Shown: positions 35,907 to 43,513 of the stretch, one piece after another
Layout of the letters: each line of letters begins with the position of its first letter
Numbering within the stretch: position 1 is the stretch's first letter
Assembly: GCF_900094595.1 (NCBI RefSeq)
Contig: NZ_FMAD01000011.1
Coordinates: forward strand, 62,001-126,000
DNA length: 64,000 nucleotides
Origin: Cupriavidus alkaliphilus
Lineage (GTDB): Bacteria; Pseudomonadota; Gammaproteobacteria; Burkholderiales; Burkholderiaceae
Reading direction: 5' to 3'
The notes under the pieces: generated by a model
Databases searched by the model: none
Seen by the model: the letters and a program-made list of their open reading frames with translations, nothing else
Told to the model about the DNA's origin: nothing
Made by a program: the position numbers and the translations under genes

Positions 35907-37265
35907 CTACGCCGGCCGCGCGGGCTGTTTCGGCACGCCCAGCCACATGGCCAGGCCGCTTGCCAGCAGCAGCGCCGCGAGCAGGTAGAGGGCATGGTCG
36001 AGGCTGCCGGTGCGGGTCTTGATCTGCCCGATCACCCACGGGCTGACGATGCCGCTGGTGATGCCGATGCTGCTGATAAAGGCGATTCCGGCGGCGGTGC
36101 CGGCGCCCGGCAGGTAGCCCGGCGGCAGCGCCCAGAACACCGGCAGCGCGGCAAAGATCAGCACCGCCGCCACCGACAGGATGGCCAGCATCGCGCCCAG
36201 CCCGGGCAGCGGCAAGGTCAGCGCCGCCAGTGCCAGCGCGCCGCCCGCCGTGCACAGCAGGAAATGGCGATGGCGCTCGCCGGTGCGATCCGAATGCCGC
36301 GCAATCAGGATCAGGCCGACCGCGCCCACCGCATTGGGCACCACCGAATACAGGCTCACCGACATCACGTCGGTCACGCCGAAATCGCGGATCATCAGCG
36401 GCATCCAGAAGCTGAGCGCGAGCGAGCCGCAGGTCAGCGAAAAATAGATAAAGGCGAACAGGTACACGCGCGGGTTGCGCAGCACCTGGCGCAGCGCGTG
36501 CAGCGAATGGCCGCCGCCCTGCGTGTGCGCGGCGGTGTCGCGCAGCAGGTGGGCGCGTTCGCGCTCGCTCAGCCAGCCGGCCTGCTGCGGCCCGTCGACC
36601 AGCAGGCGCGCGGCCGCCAGCCCCAGCAGCACCGCCGGCGCGCCTTCGATCGCGAACATCCACTTCCAGCCCTGCAGGCCCAGCACGCCCGCCATGTCGC
36701 GCATGATCCAGCCGGACACCAGCCCGCCCAGCACGCCCGCCACCGCCACGCCGGCAAAGAAGATCGCCATGACCGCGGCACGCCGGCGCGCCGGGAACCA
36801 GTAGGTCAGGTACAGCACGATGCCGGGGAAGAAGCCGGCCTCGAACACGCCCAGCAGGAAACGCAGGGCGTAGAACTGCGCTGGCGTCGACACCGCCATC
36901 ATCGCCACCGACACGATGCCCCACAGCACCATGATGCGGGTAAAGGTGCGGCGCGCGCCGAAGCGTGCCAGCAGCATGTTGCTCGGCACCTCGCACAGCA
37001 CGTAGCCGACGTAGAACACCGCGGCGCCAAGGCCGTACATGGCGTCGCTGAAGCCCAGGTCCTGCTTCATCTGCAGCTGCGCGAAGCCGATGTTGATGCG
37101 GTCCAGGAACGACACCACGTAGCAGACGAACAGGAAGGGAATGATGCGCAGCCAGACCTTGCGGTAGAGCGCGTCCTCGTCGCGCGCGGCGAGTGCTGCG
37201 GGGGCCGGGGCGGAAGGCGCCAGGCTGGATAGGGACGAAAGCTCCCCTGAGACCGGATGGCTCAT
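35907..37265 (-). CDS. MFS transporter, anion:cation symporter type
   Basis: 452 residues, about 12 membrane helices in two blocks with a central loop near residues 215-250. SFLDRINIGFAQLQMKQDLG near residue 53 is the mark of the ACS branch, which carries aromatic and sugar acids. LLARFGARRTFTRIM is the loop 2-3 signature. The ATG has GGAG 9 nt upstream. It is the last gene of a minus-strand unit with a DUF2783 protein, an FAD monooxygenase and a metallo-beta-lactamase-fold protein, so the substrate is probably the compound that monooxygenase attacks. Confidence 0.88.
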   Translation of the reverse strand: MSHPVSGELSSLSSLAPSAPAPAALAARDEDALYRKVWLRIIPFLFVCYVVSFLDRINIGFAQLQMKQDLGFSDAMYGLGAAVFYVGYVLCEVPSNMLLARFGARRTFTRIMVLWGIVSVAMMAVSTPAQFYALRFLLGVFEAGFFPGIVLYLTYWFPARRRAAVMAIFFAGVAVAGVLGGLVSGWIMRDMAGVLGLQGWKWMFAIEGAPAVLLGLAAARLLVDGPQQAGWLSERERAHLLRDTAAHTQGGGHSLHALRQVLRNPRVYLFAFIYFSLTCGSLALSFWMPLMIRDFGVTDVMSVSLYSVVPNAVGAVGLILIARHSDRTGERHRHFLLCTAGGALALAALTLPLPGLGAMLAILSVAAVLIFAALPVFWALPPGYLPGAGTAAGIAFISSIGITSGIVSPWVIGQIKTRTGSLDHALYLLAALLLASGLAMWLGVPKQPARPA

Positions 37266-37418
37266 CGATGTTGTCTCCGTGCGGTGGTGGCTGCGGCGGC
37301 AGGCAGCCGGGCGGTTGCCGCCAGTGGGCCGCGTCTGGTGCGCGTTGGCCCGGGATGTGTTGAAGGACAGCGCGTGGCGCAGGCTCGGGCTGGGCCGCGC
37401 CTGCGCCTGGCTATCCGG

Positions 37419-37643
37419 TCAGGCCGGCGCCGTGTCGGGGCTGGCGACGACGCCGGCGCGCGCTTCGGCCATCGCCGCCAGCAGCACCTCGTGGTCGCCG
37501 ATATGGTTGGCCAGCAGCAGGATCAGCTGCGCGTTGGCGGCCTGGCTCTGGGACTCGTCGAGGTCGCGGTGCATCTCGATCAGCGCTTCGTAGAAGTCGT
37601 CGGGCCGCGCCAGGTTGGGCTGGGTGTTGAGCAGGTTGGGCAT
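37419..37643 (-). CDS. DUF2783-type small protein
   Basis: 74 residues, helical. The sequence PDDFYEALIEMHRDLDESQS followed by NAQLILLLANHIGD fits the DUF2783 family, which commonly sits beside FAD-dependent aromatic monooxygenases, as here (36 nt after one). It has no cofactor motif. A small partner or stability factor for the monooxygenase is possible but unproven. Confidence 0.7.
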   Translation of the reverse strand: MPNLLNTQPNLARPDDFYEALIEMHRDLDESQSQAANAQLILLLANHIGDHEVLLAAMAEARAGVVASPDTAPA

Positions 37644-37679
37644 GGCAATCTCCGTGGGGCAGGGCTGGCGTCGGGGCGA

Positions 37680-39422
37680 TCAGGCGGCCATGCGGCCTGG
37701 CTGCGGCGCGCGCAGGTCGGCACCGGTGGCGCGCGCCAGCGCGGCGCGGATCGCGGCCGGGTCGGCGCGGTGCCAGCGCGCGCACACATGCTGGTCCGGA
37801 CGGACCAGGTAGCAGGTGCCGGGCGTGGCGCCGTAGCGTGCCGCCGCCAGGCCTTCGTCGTCGCGCAGCACGGTGGCGTGGGTGCAGGTCATGGGCGGCT
37901 GCGCGGCGTCGGTCACATAGACCAGCTGCAGTGGCGTGCCGGCCTGCTTCAGTGCGGCCAGGTCGGCCAGCGTGCCGGCTTCGATGGCTTCCGGATTGCC
38001 GAACACCAGCAAGGTGAAATCACCGCCGAGGTGCGACAGCAGCCAGCCCGCGCCGTCCACAGCGGACACCGGCGCATCGCAGCAGACCGCACCCGGCACC
38101 AGCTTGCCGCCCGCATCCGGGGCGGCGTCCTCGGTGTTCAGTGGCGAGTCATGCAGCACCGCCGGCACCGACAGCCTGCCGCTGTTTACCAGGCCGCGCG
38201 CAAACGCATGGCGCCTGGACAGCGCCAGCACCGCGTCGCGGAACACGCGGCTGGCGGCGCTCTTGGGCGTGATGAAGTCGGTCGAGCGGGTGGAGTTGCG
38301 GATGTTCTCGTCGGCGGCGAATTCGCGCTCGCTGGCGTAGGTGTCGAGCAGCCGGTCGCAGGCATGGCCCTGCAGCACGTAGGCCAGCTTCCAGGCCAGG
38401 TTCTCGGCGTCCTGGACACCGCTGTTGGCGCCGCGCGCGCCGAACGGCGAGACGCCGTGCGCGGCATCGCCGGCGAACAGGATATTGCCGTGGCGGAAGC
38501 TGTCCATGCGCTGGCAGGAAAAGGTGTAGACGCTGACCCACTCCAGTTCGAACTTCACGTCCTTGCCCAGCAGCGCCTGCACCCGCGGGATCACGCGCTC
38601 GGGCGATTTCTCCAGCACCGGATCGGCGTCCCAGCCGAGCTGGAAGTCGATGCGCCAGACGTTGTCCGGCTGCCGGTGCAGCAGTACCGACTGATGGGGG
38701 TGGAAGGGCGGATCGAACCAGAACCAGCGCTCGGCGGGGAAATCCGCCTCCATCCGGACGTCGGCAATCAGGAAGCGGTCGCGGAAGGTGCGGCCCTTGC
38801 TGTCCAGCCCCAGCAGCTTGCGCATCGGGCTGCGCGAGCCGTCGGCGGCCACCACATAGCGCGCCGCCAGGGGGTAGCAGCCGTCGGGGGTCTCGACGGT
38901 CAGCACCACGCCGGCGTCGGCGCCGCCGCGGCTTTCCACGCCGACCACCTTGTTGTGCCAGCGAATCTCGATATTGGGCAGCGCCTGCGCGCGTTCCAGC
39001 AGATAGCCTTCGAGGTAGTACTGCTGCAGGTTGATGAAGGCCGGGCGGCGGTGGCCGCTCTCCGGCAGCAGGTCGAAGCTGTAGACCTGCTCGTCGCGCA
39101 GGAACACCCTGCCGACATGCCAGCGCACGCCCTTCTCGACCATGCGTTCGCCGCAGCCGAGGCGGTCGAAGATATCGAGCGTGCGCTTGGAAAAGCAGAT
39201 CGCGCGGGAACCCGTGGACAGCGTGCAGTCGTCGTCCACCAGCACCACGGGCACGCCGCGTTGCGCCAGGTCGATGGCGGTGGCCAGCCCCACCGGGCCG
39301 GCCCCGACCACCACCACCGGATGCACCGCCGCGGGCGCGGCATCGGCGGATTGGCCGGTGCGCTGCTGCTCCGCGCAGGGCTGGTATGGGAACGATAGCC
39401 GCTGGTAGTCGATGCTGCTCAT
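37680..39422 (-). CDS. FAD-dependent aromatic monooxygenase
   Basis: 580 residues, group A flavoprotein hydroxylase of the phenol/3-hydroxyphenylpropionate hydroxylase type. VVVVGAGPVGLATAIDLAQRG (residues 36-56) binds the FAD ADP part. DG in VVAADGSRSPMR (about 195) is the NADPH/FAD loop, and NILFAGDAAHGVSPFGARG (about 310) binds the flavin ribityl. The C-terminal 150 residues form the thioredoxin-like domain of this class. The ATG has GGAGGAG about 9 nt upstream. It probably hydroxylates a phenolic acid with NAD(P)H and oxygen; the exact substrate cannot be read. Followed by the DUF2783 and MFS genes. Confidence 0.88.
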   Translation of the reverse strand: MSSIDYQRLSFPYQPCAEQQRTGQSADAAPAAVHPVVVVGAGPVGLATAIDLAQRGVPVVLVDDDCTLSTGSRAICFSKRTLDIFDRLGCGERMVEKGVRWHVGRVFLRDEQVYSFDLLPESGHRRPAFINLQQYYLEGYLLERAQALPNIEIRWHNKVVGVESRGGADAGVVLTVETPDGCYPLAARYVVAADGSRSPMRKLLGLDSKGRTFRDRFLIADVRMEADFPAERWFWFDPPFHPHQSVLLHRQPDNVWRIDFQLGWDADPVLEKSPERVIPRVQALLGKDVKFELEWVSVYTFSCQRMDSFRHGNILFAGDAAHGVSPFGARGANSGVQDAENLAWKLAYVLQGHACDRLLDTYASEREFAADENIRNSTRSTDFITPKSAASRVFRDAVLALSRRHAFARGLVNSGRLSVPAVLHDSPLNTEDAAPDAGGKLVPGAVCCDAPVSAVDGAGWLLSHLGGDFTLLVFGNPEAIEAGTLADLAALKQAGTPLQLVYVTDAAQPPMTCTHATVLRDDEGLAAARYGATPGTCYLVRPDQHVCARWHRADPAAIRAALARATGADLRAPQPGRMAA

Positions 39423-39481
39423 GCTTGTGTCTCCTCCACCTGAAAAGCTTTGTTATGCGATGGCTTGCTCGGGTGCCGTCG

Positions 39482-40441
39482 TCAGTCCTGCAGCGCGGCC
39501 CACATCTCCTTGTCGCGCTGGGCGGTCCAGATGCGCGGATGGCGCATGCCGCTGGCCTCGTCATAGGCGCGCGAGACATCGAAGGGCAGGCAGTGCTCGT
39601 AGATGAAGACGTGGCCGAACTTCGGGTCCATGGCGCGGCGCGTATGCGCCATCGCGGCCTTCAGGTCGAGCTTTTCCGCCACCGCTTCCTGGCCGGCGGT
39701 GAACAGCGTGGTGACGAAGTCCTTGGTGTAGGCGATGCCCTTCTTCACTTCATCGGGCGTGGTCAGCGCGGGGCCGCGGCCCGGCACCAGCTTCTCGGGG
39801 TTGAGCGCCTGCAGTGCATCGAGCGTGGCCGGCCATTCGGCCAGCTGTGCGTCGCCGCAGTAGCACGCGGCGTCGTATTCGACCAGGTCGCCGGAGAACA
39901 GCACCTTCTGCTGCGGCAGCCAGACCACGGTGTCGCCCTTGGTATGGCCCGAGCCCAGGTGGGCAATGCGCACTTCCAGCTGGCCCAGGAACAAGGTGAT
40001 TTCCTTCTCGAACACCAGCGTCGGCCAGGTCAGGCCGGGCACGGTCTCGACGCCGGCGAACAGGCGCGGGAAGCGTTCGATCTCGGACTTCATGTCGGCC
40101 TCGCCGCGCTCGACGATCATCTCGTAGGTGCCGCGGCTGGCGATGATCTGCTGCGCGCCCTCGGCAAAGTACGCCGACGCGCCCAGCACGCGCACGGCGT
40201 GGTAGTGCGACAGCACCACGTACTTGATCGGCTTGTCGGTGATGGTGCGGATGCGCGCGATCAGGTCCTGCGCCATGGCCGGCGTGGCCGTGGTGTCGAC
40301 GATCAGCACGCCGTCATCGCCGATCACCACGCCGGAGTTGGGATCGCCCTCGGCGGTATAGGCCCACGCGTTCTCGGACAGCTGGGTAAAGGTGATCTGC
40401 TTGGCTTCCAGGTCAGCCTGCGATGCGAATGCCTTGGACAT
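39482..40441 (-). CDS. Metallo-beta-lactamase-fold protein with incomplete metal site
   Basis: 319 residues. The fold is clear: GVLIVDTTATP near residue 45, VVLSHYHAVRV at 75-85, HLGSGHTKGDTVVWLP at 161-176, VLFSGDLVEYD at 180-190. The usual HxHxDH motif reads H79-Y-H81-A-V83-R84, so the metal-2 Asp and His are missing. H166 and D185 are kept. The last His reads R222 (VPGRGP). It may bind one metal or have another role. First gene of the unit with the monooxygenase, 59 nt before it. A good promoter lies about 150 nt upstream. The ATG has AGGA 9 nt upstream. Confidence 0.85.
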   Translation of the reverse strand: MSKAFASQADLEAKQITFTQLSENAWAYTAEGDPNSGVVIGDDGVLIVDTTATPAMAQDLIARIRTITDKPIKYVVLSHYHAVRVLGASAYFAEGAQQIIASRGTYEMIVERGEADMKSEIERFPRLFAGVETVPGLTWPTLVFEKEITLFLGQLEVRIAHLGSGHTKGDTVVWLPQQKVLFSGDLVEYDAACYCGDAQLAEWPATLDALQALNPEKLVPGRGPALTTPDEVKKGIAYTKDFVTTLFTAGQEAVAEKLDLKAAMAHTRRAMDPKFGHVFIYEHCLPFDVSRAYDEASGMRHPRIWTAQRDKEMWAALQD

Positions 40442-40589
40442 GGCGTCTTTTCCTTTTGTGGGGAGGGCAAGACGGCACGGCCCCCGGGATCCCGGTGATG
40501 CGTGCGTGGCACTGGCTGTCTCGCCCCCGTTCGTATGGAGTTCCGGATGTCGCACGGCTGCGTGTGCCGGGTCGCGACGGGGTAATGCC

Positions 40590-40618
40590 ATCTTAGGAAA
40601 GCTGGCGAAATTAATCAA
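40590..40618 (-). promoter_or_regulatory. Sigma-70-type promoter of the MBL-monooxygenase-MFS unit
   Basis: On the minus strand TTGATT (40618-40613), a 17-nt spacer, then TAAGAT (40595-40590). Start of transcription would be near 40583, giving a leader of about 140 nt. Confidence 0.6.
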
Positions 40619-40632
40619 TAGCGAAATGATTA
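40612..40632. promoter_or_regulatory. Inverted repeat TAATCA-N9-TGATTA, likely IclR operator
   Basis: Two perfect 6-bp arms 9 nt apart. The left arm lies on the -35 of the minus-strand promoter. Position and divergent gene layout suit an operator of the adjacent IclR-type proteins. Confidence 0.5.
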
Positions 40633-40754
40633 GCCTATGACAAATAATTGAGGGGGCGAACTTAGGCCGGATCGGGATGGGGGTAAACCCGCGTGCGGCG
40701 GGATCGGGGAGGCGTTCGATTAATATCCGGTTTTTCCGATCACACAGGACGCTG

Positions 40755-41582
40755 ATGGCCAGACCCAGGGCGGGGACAGCGATGACGCCGGCGGGCGCGC
40801 CGGGGGCGCGTGCCGACAAGGCGCAGCGGGGCATCCAGAGCGTGGAGGTGGGCGCGCGCCTGCTCGCGGCGCTGGCCGCGGCGCGCGTACCGATGCCGCT
40901 GGCGGCGCTGGCCGACGCCGCGCAGCTGACGCCGGCGCAGGCGCATGCCTATCTGGTCAGCCTGGCGCGGCTGGGCCTGATCAAGCGCGACCATCTGTCC
41001 GGCCGCTACGAGCCCGGACCGCTGTCGCTGCGCCTGGGCCTGCTGCACCTGGAGCAGGACGACGCCTGGCGCGCCGCGCTGCCACGCGCGGACGCGCTGG
41101 CGCAGGCGCTGGGCTGCAGCGTGGCGATCTGCCTGGCCGGGCCGCAGGGGCCGACCATCGTGCGCTATGTGCCGGCGAGCGCGCCGCTGCACGTCAACCT
41201 GCACGTGGGCACGGTGATGGCGCTGGCCGCCACCGCCACTGGCCGCGTGTTTTGCGCCTTCCAGCCGCCGGCGCAGTGGCAGCCGCTATGGCAGGCGCAG
41301 CAACCGGAGGCCACCGCGGCGGACCTGGCCGCGTTCGGCGCCAGGCTGGCGGAGATTCGCGCGCGCGGCATCGAGCGCAGCATCGATGCCCCCAGCCCGG
41401 CCGTCAGCAGCCTCAGCGTGCCGGTGCTCGACGGCGCCGGCGCGCTGCGGCTGGTGCTGACGCTGGTGGGATCGACCGGTGCCATCGACGTCGACTGGCA
41501 CGGCGCGGCGGCGCGGGCGCTGCTGTGCGCGGGCGCGGAGATCGGCGCGGCGCTGCGCGAACCGAACGGTGAACAGGCATGA
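40755..41582 (+). CDS. IclR-family transcription regulator (first of a pair)
   Basis: 275 residues. The N-terminal winged helix (about residues 23-85; QRGIQSVEVGARLLAAL, then LTPAQAHAYLVSLARLGLIKRD) is followed by the IclR effector domain (LHLEQDDAWRA to the end; VNLHVGTVMALAATATGRVF). The ATG at 40755 has AGGA a few nt upstream; the longer frame to 40677 crosses the promoter region. It probably controls the divergent monooxygenase unit. Its stop overlaps the next IclR gene by 4 nt. Confidence 0.85.
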   Translation: MARPRAGTAMTPAGAPGARADKAQRGIQSVEVGARLLAALAAARVPMPLAALADAAQLTPAQAHAYLVSLARLGLIKRDHLSGRYEPGPLSLRLGLLHLEQDDAWRAALPRADALAQALGCSVAICLAGPQGPTIVRYVPASAPLHVNLHVGTVMALAATATGRVFCAFQPPAQWQPLWQAQQPEATAADLAAFGARLAEIRARGIERSIDAPSPAVSSLSVPVLDGAGALRLVLTLVGSTGAIDVDWHGAAARALLCAGAEIGAALREPNGEQA

Positions 41583-42409
41583 GCGGCGCGAACGAAACCC
41601 CGCAGGACCCCGACGGCGGCAAGCCGCAGCGCGGCATCCAGTCGCTCGACAGCACCGGCCAGTTGCTCGGCGCGCTGGTGGCCGCGGGCCGGCCGCTGCC
41701 ACTGCGCGACCTGGCGCTGGCCGCGGGCATGCCGGCGGCGAAGGCATTTCCGCACCTGGTCAGCCTGCAGAAGACCGGACTGCTGGCGCGCGATGCCGCC
41801 GGCAATTACCTGTGCGGACCACTGGCGCTGGAGCTGGGGCTGATCGCGCTGCAGCGGCTGTCGCCGACGCGCGAGGCCGAACCCGAGGTGATCGAACTGG
41901 CCGGGACCACGGGCCTGAGCGTGGCGATGGCCGTGCTGGGGCCGCTGGGGCCCACCGTGGTGCGGCTGGAAGAATCGGCGCGGCCGCAGCATGTCAGCCT
42001 GCGCGTGGGCACGGTGCTGTCGCTGGTCCATACCGCCATCGGCCGCACCGTCGCCGCGCACCTGCCGGCCAACGTGCTGGCGGGCCTGCTGCAGAACGAT
42101 GCGCTGCGCATGGCGGGCGCCGCCGCCGGCCAGGTGCTCGGAGCGGGCGGCAGGCTGGCGCCGGCCTACGCCGCGCGCCTGGCGCAGGTGCGCGCGGCGC
42201 GCATCGACAATGCACTGAGCCATCCGGTGCCGGGCATCGACACGCTGGCGGCACCGGTGTTCGACCACACCGGCAGCCTGGCGCTGGTGATCGCGGTGAT
42301 GGGTTCCAGCGGCAGCTTCGACAGCGGCACCGAAGGCGCCACGGCCGCGCTGGTGCGGCAGGCGGCGGCACGGCTGTCGTGGCGCTTCGGCGCGCCGGAC
42401 GCCGCCTGA
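41579..42409 (+). CDS. IclR-family transcription regulator (second of a pair)
   Basis: 276 residues, same build as its neighbour: PQRGIQSLDSTGQLLGALVAAG, a winged helix with MPAAKAFPHLVSLQKTGLL, then the effector domain with VSLRVGTVLSLVHTAIGRTV. The shared QRGIQS start and VGTV core show a tandem duplication. The ATGA overlap couples the two, so they are made in similar amounts and could form mixed dimers. A short hairpin follows. Confidence 0.85.
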   Translation: MSGANETPQDPDGGKPQRGIQSLDSTGQLLGALVAAGRPLPLRDLALAAGMPAAKAFPHLVSLQKTGLLARDAAGNYLCGPLALELGLIALQRLSPTREAEPEVIELAGTTGLSVAMAVLGPLGPTVVRLEESARPQHVSLRVGTVLSLVHTAIGRTVAAHLPANVLAGLLQNDALRMAGAAAGQVLGAGGRLAPAYAARLAQVRAARIDNALSHPVPGIDTLAAPVFDHTGSLALVIAVMGSSGSFDSGTEGATAALVRQAAARLSWRFGAPDAA

Positions 42410-42419
42410 GGCCAGGCGG
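42402..42419. terminator. Short stem-loop at convergent gene ends
   Basis: CCGCCT, GAGGCC loop, AGGCGG: a 6-bp stem covering the end of the second IclR gene and the 10-nt gap to the convergent Bug gene. Weak, without a T-run. Confidence 0.3.
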
Positions 42420-43400
42420 TCAGTTGTCGAGCTTGATGTTGGCGGACTTGATCAGGCCGTCCCACTTCTCGTATTGCGCGCGGATATAGCTGCCGAACTG
42501 CGCCGGCGTGGCCGGGAAGGGCACCGTGCCCTGGCTGGCCAGCCGGGCGGCCAGGTCCGGCTGCCTGAGCGCGGTCACGATCTCGCCGTTGAGGCGGTCG
42601 ATCACGGCCTTGGGCGTGCCCGCGGGGGCCGCCACGCCGAACCATGCGGTTAGCTCGTAGCCGGGCACGCCGGCAGCGGCCAGCGTCGGCACGCCGGGCA
42701 GTTGCTCGGACGGCTTCTGCGTGGTCACCGCCAGTGCGCGCACGCGCTTGTCGCGGATATACGGCAGTGCCGTGGAGACGCTGTCGAACATCATGGTGAT
42801 GCGCCCGCCGATCAGGTCGGTCATCGACGCGGCGCTGCCCTTGTACGGAATATGCGTGATGTCGACACCAGCCAGGTGCGTGAACAGCTCGCCCGCCAGG
42901 TGCGACGACGAGCCGTTGCCGAACGAGCCGTAGGTCAGCTTGGCCGGCTCCTTGCGCGCCAGCGCCAGCAGTTCCGGCACGGTGCGCGCCGGCACGCTGG
43001 GATGCACCAGCAGCACGTTGGGCAGGTAGGCCACCGACGCCACCGGCGCGAAGTCCTTGAGCGGGTCGTAGCCGGGCTTGTCATAGAGGCTTTTGTTCAC
43101 CGCGAGCGAGCCGAAGGTGCCGAACAGCAGCGTGTAGCCGTCGGCCGGGGCCCGCGCCACGGCGATCGCCGCCAGGTTGCCGCCGGCGCCGGGGCGGTTT
43201 TCGATCACCACCGGCTGCTGCAGCCGCGCCGACAGCGCGTTGCCGATCTCGCGCGCCAGCAGGTCGGTGGCGCCGCCCGGCGGGAACGGCACCACCAGCC
43301 GCACCGGCTTGTCGGGGTAGTCCGCCAGCGCGGTGCCTGCGGCCGTGGCCGCGCATGCAAACAGCAGCCCCATGGCCGCACGCCTGATCCAACCCTGCAT
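42420..43400 (-). CDS. Bug-family periplasmic substrate-binding protein
   Basis: 326 residues. Residues 1-26 are a signal peptide (ACAATAAGTALA). The Bug/TctC signatures are present: YPDKPVRLVVPFPPGGATDLLAR, VVIENRPGAGGNLA, and ITHIPYKGSAASM. These proteins bind carboxylic acids in the periplasm. No TctA or TctB membrane genes are nearby, as is usual for the expanded Bug sets of beta-proteobacteria. The ATG has AAGGAG 7 nt upstream. It has its own promoter gap (43401-43513). Ligand unknown. Confidence 0.92.
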   Translation of the reverse strand: MQGWIRRAAMGLLFACAATAAGTALADYPDKPVRLVVPFPPGGATDLLAREIGNALSARLQQPVVIENRPGAGGNLAAIAVARAPADGYTLLFGTFGSLAVNKSLYDKPGYDPLKDFAPVASVAYLPNVLLVHPSVPARTVPELLALARKEPAKLTYGSFGNGSSSHLAGELFTHLAGVDITHIPYKGSAASMTDLIGGRITMMFDSVSTALPYIRDKRVRALAVTTQKPSEQLPGVPTLAAAGVPGYELTAWFGVAAPAGTPKAVIDRLNGEIVTALRQPDLAARLASQGTVPFPATPAQFGSYIRAQYEKWDGLIKSANIKLDN

Positions 43401-43513
43401 CGCTGTCTCCTTTCCTTGATTTGTTGCGATGGAACGGGCGTCAGTGTGTCGCAGCCGCGGCGCGCGCGGGTTCGGGATTGGCGAAGGTCGGGTTAGGCCG
43501 GAGGCCGTGCCGC

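Larger units (their letters stand above)
40442..40754. promoter_or_regulatory. 313-nt divergent control region (IclR pair / monooxygenase unit)
   Basis: No gene. It holds an AT-rich island at about 40605-40655 in otherwise GC-rich DNA, with the minus-strand promoter and the inverted repeat listed separately. TAATAT at 40721 may be a -10 for the IclR side, without a clear -35. Confidence 0.65.
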
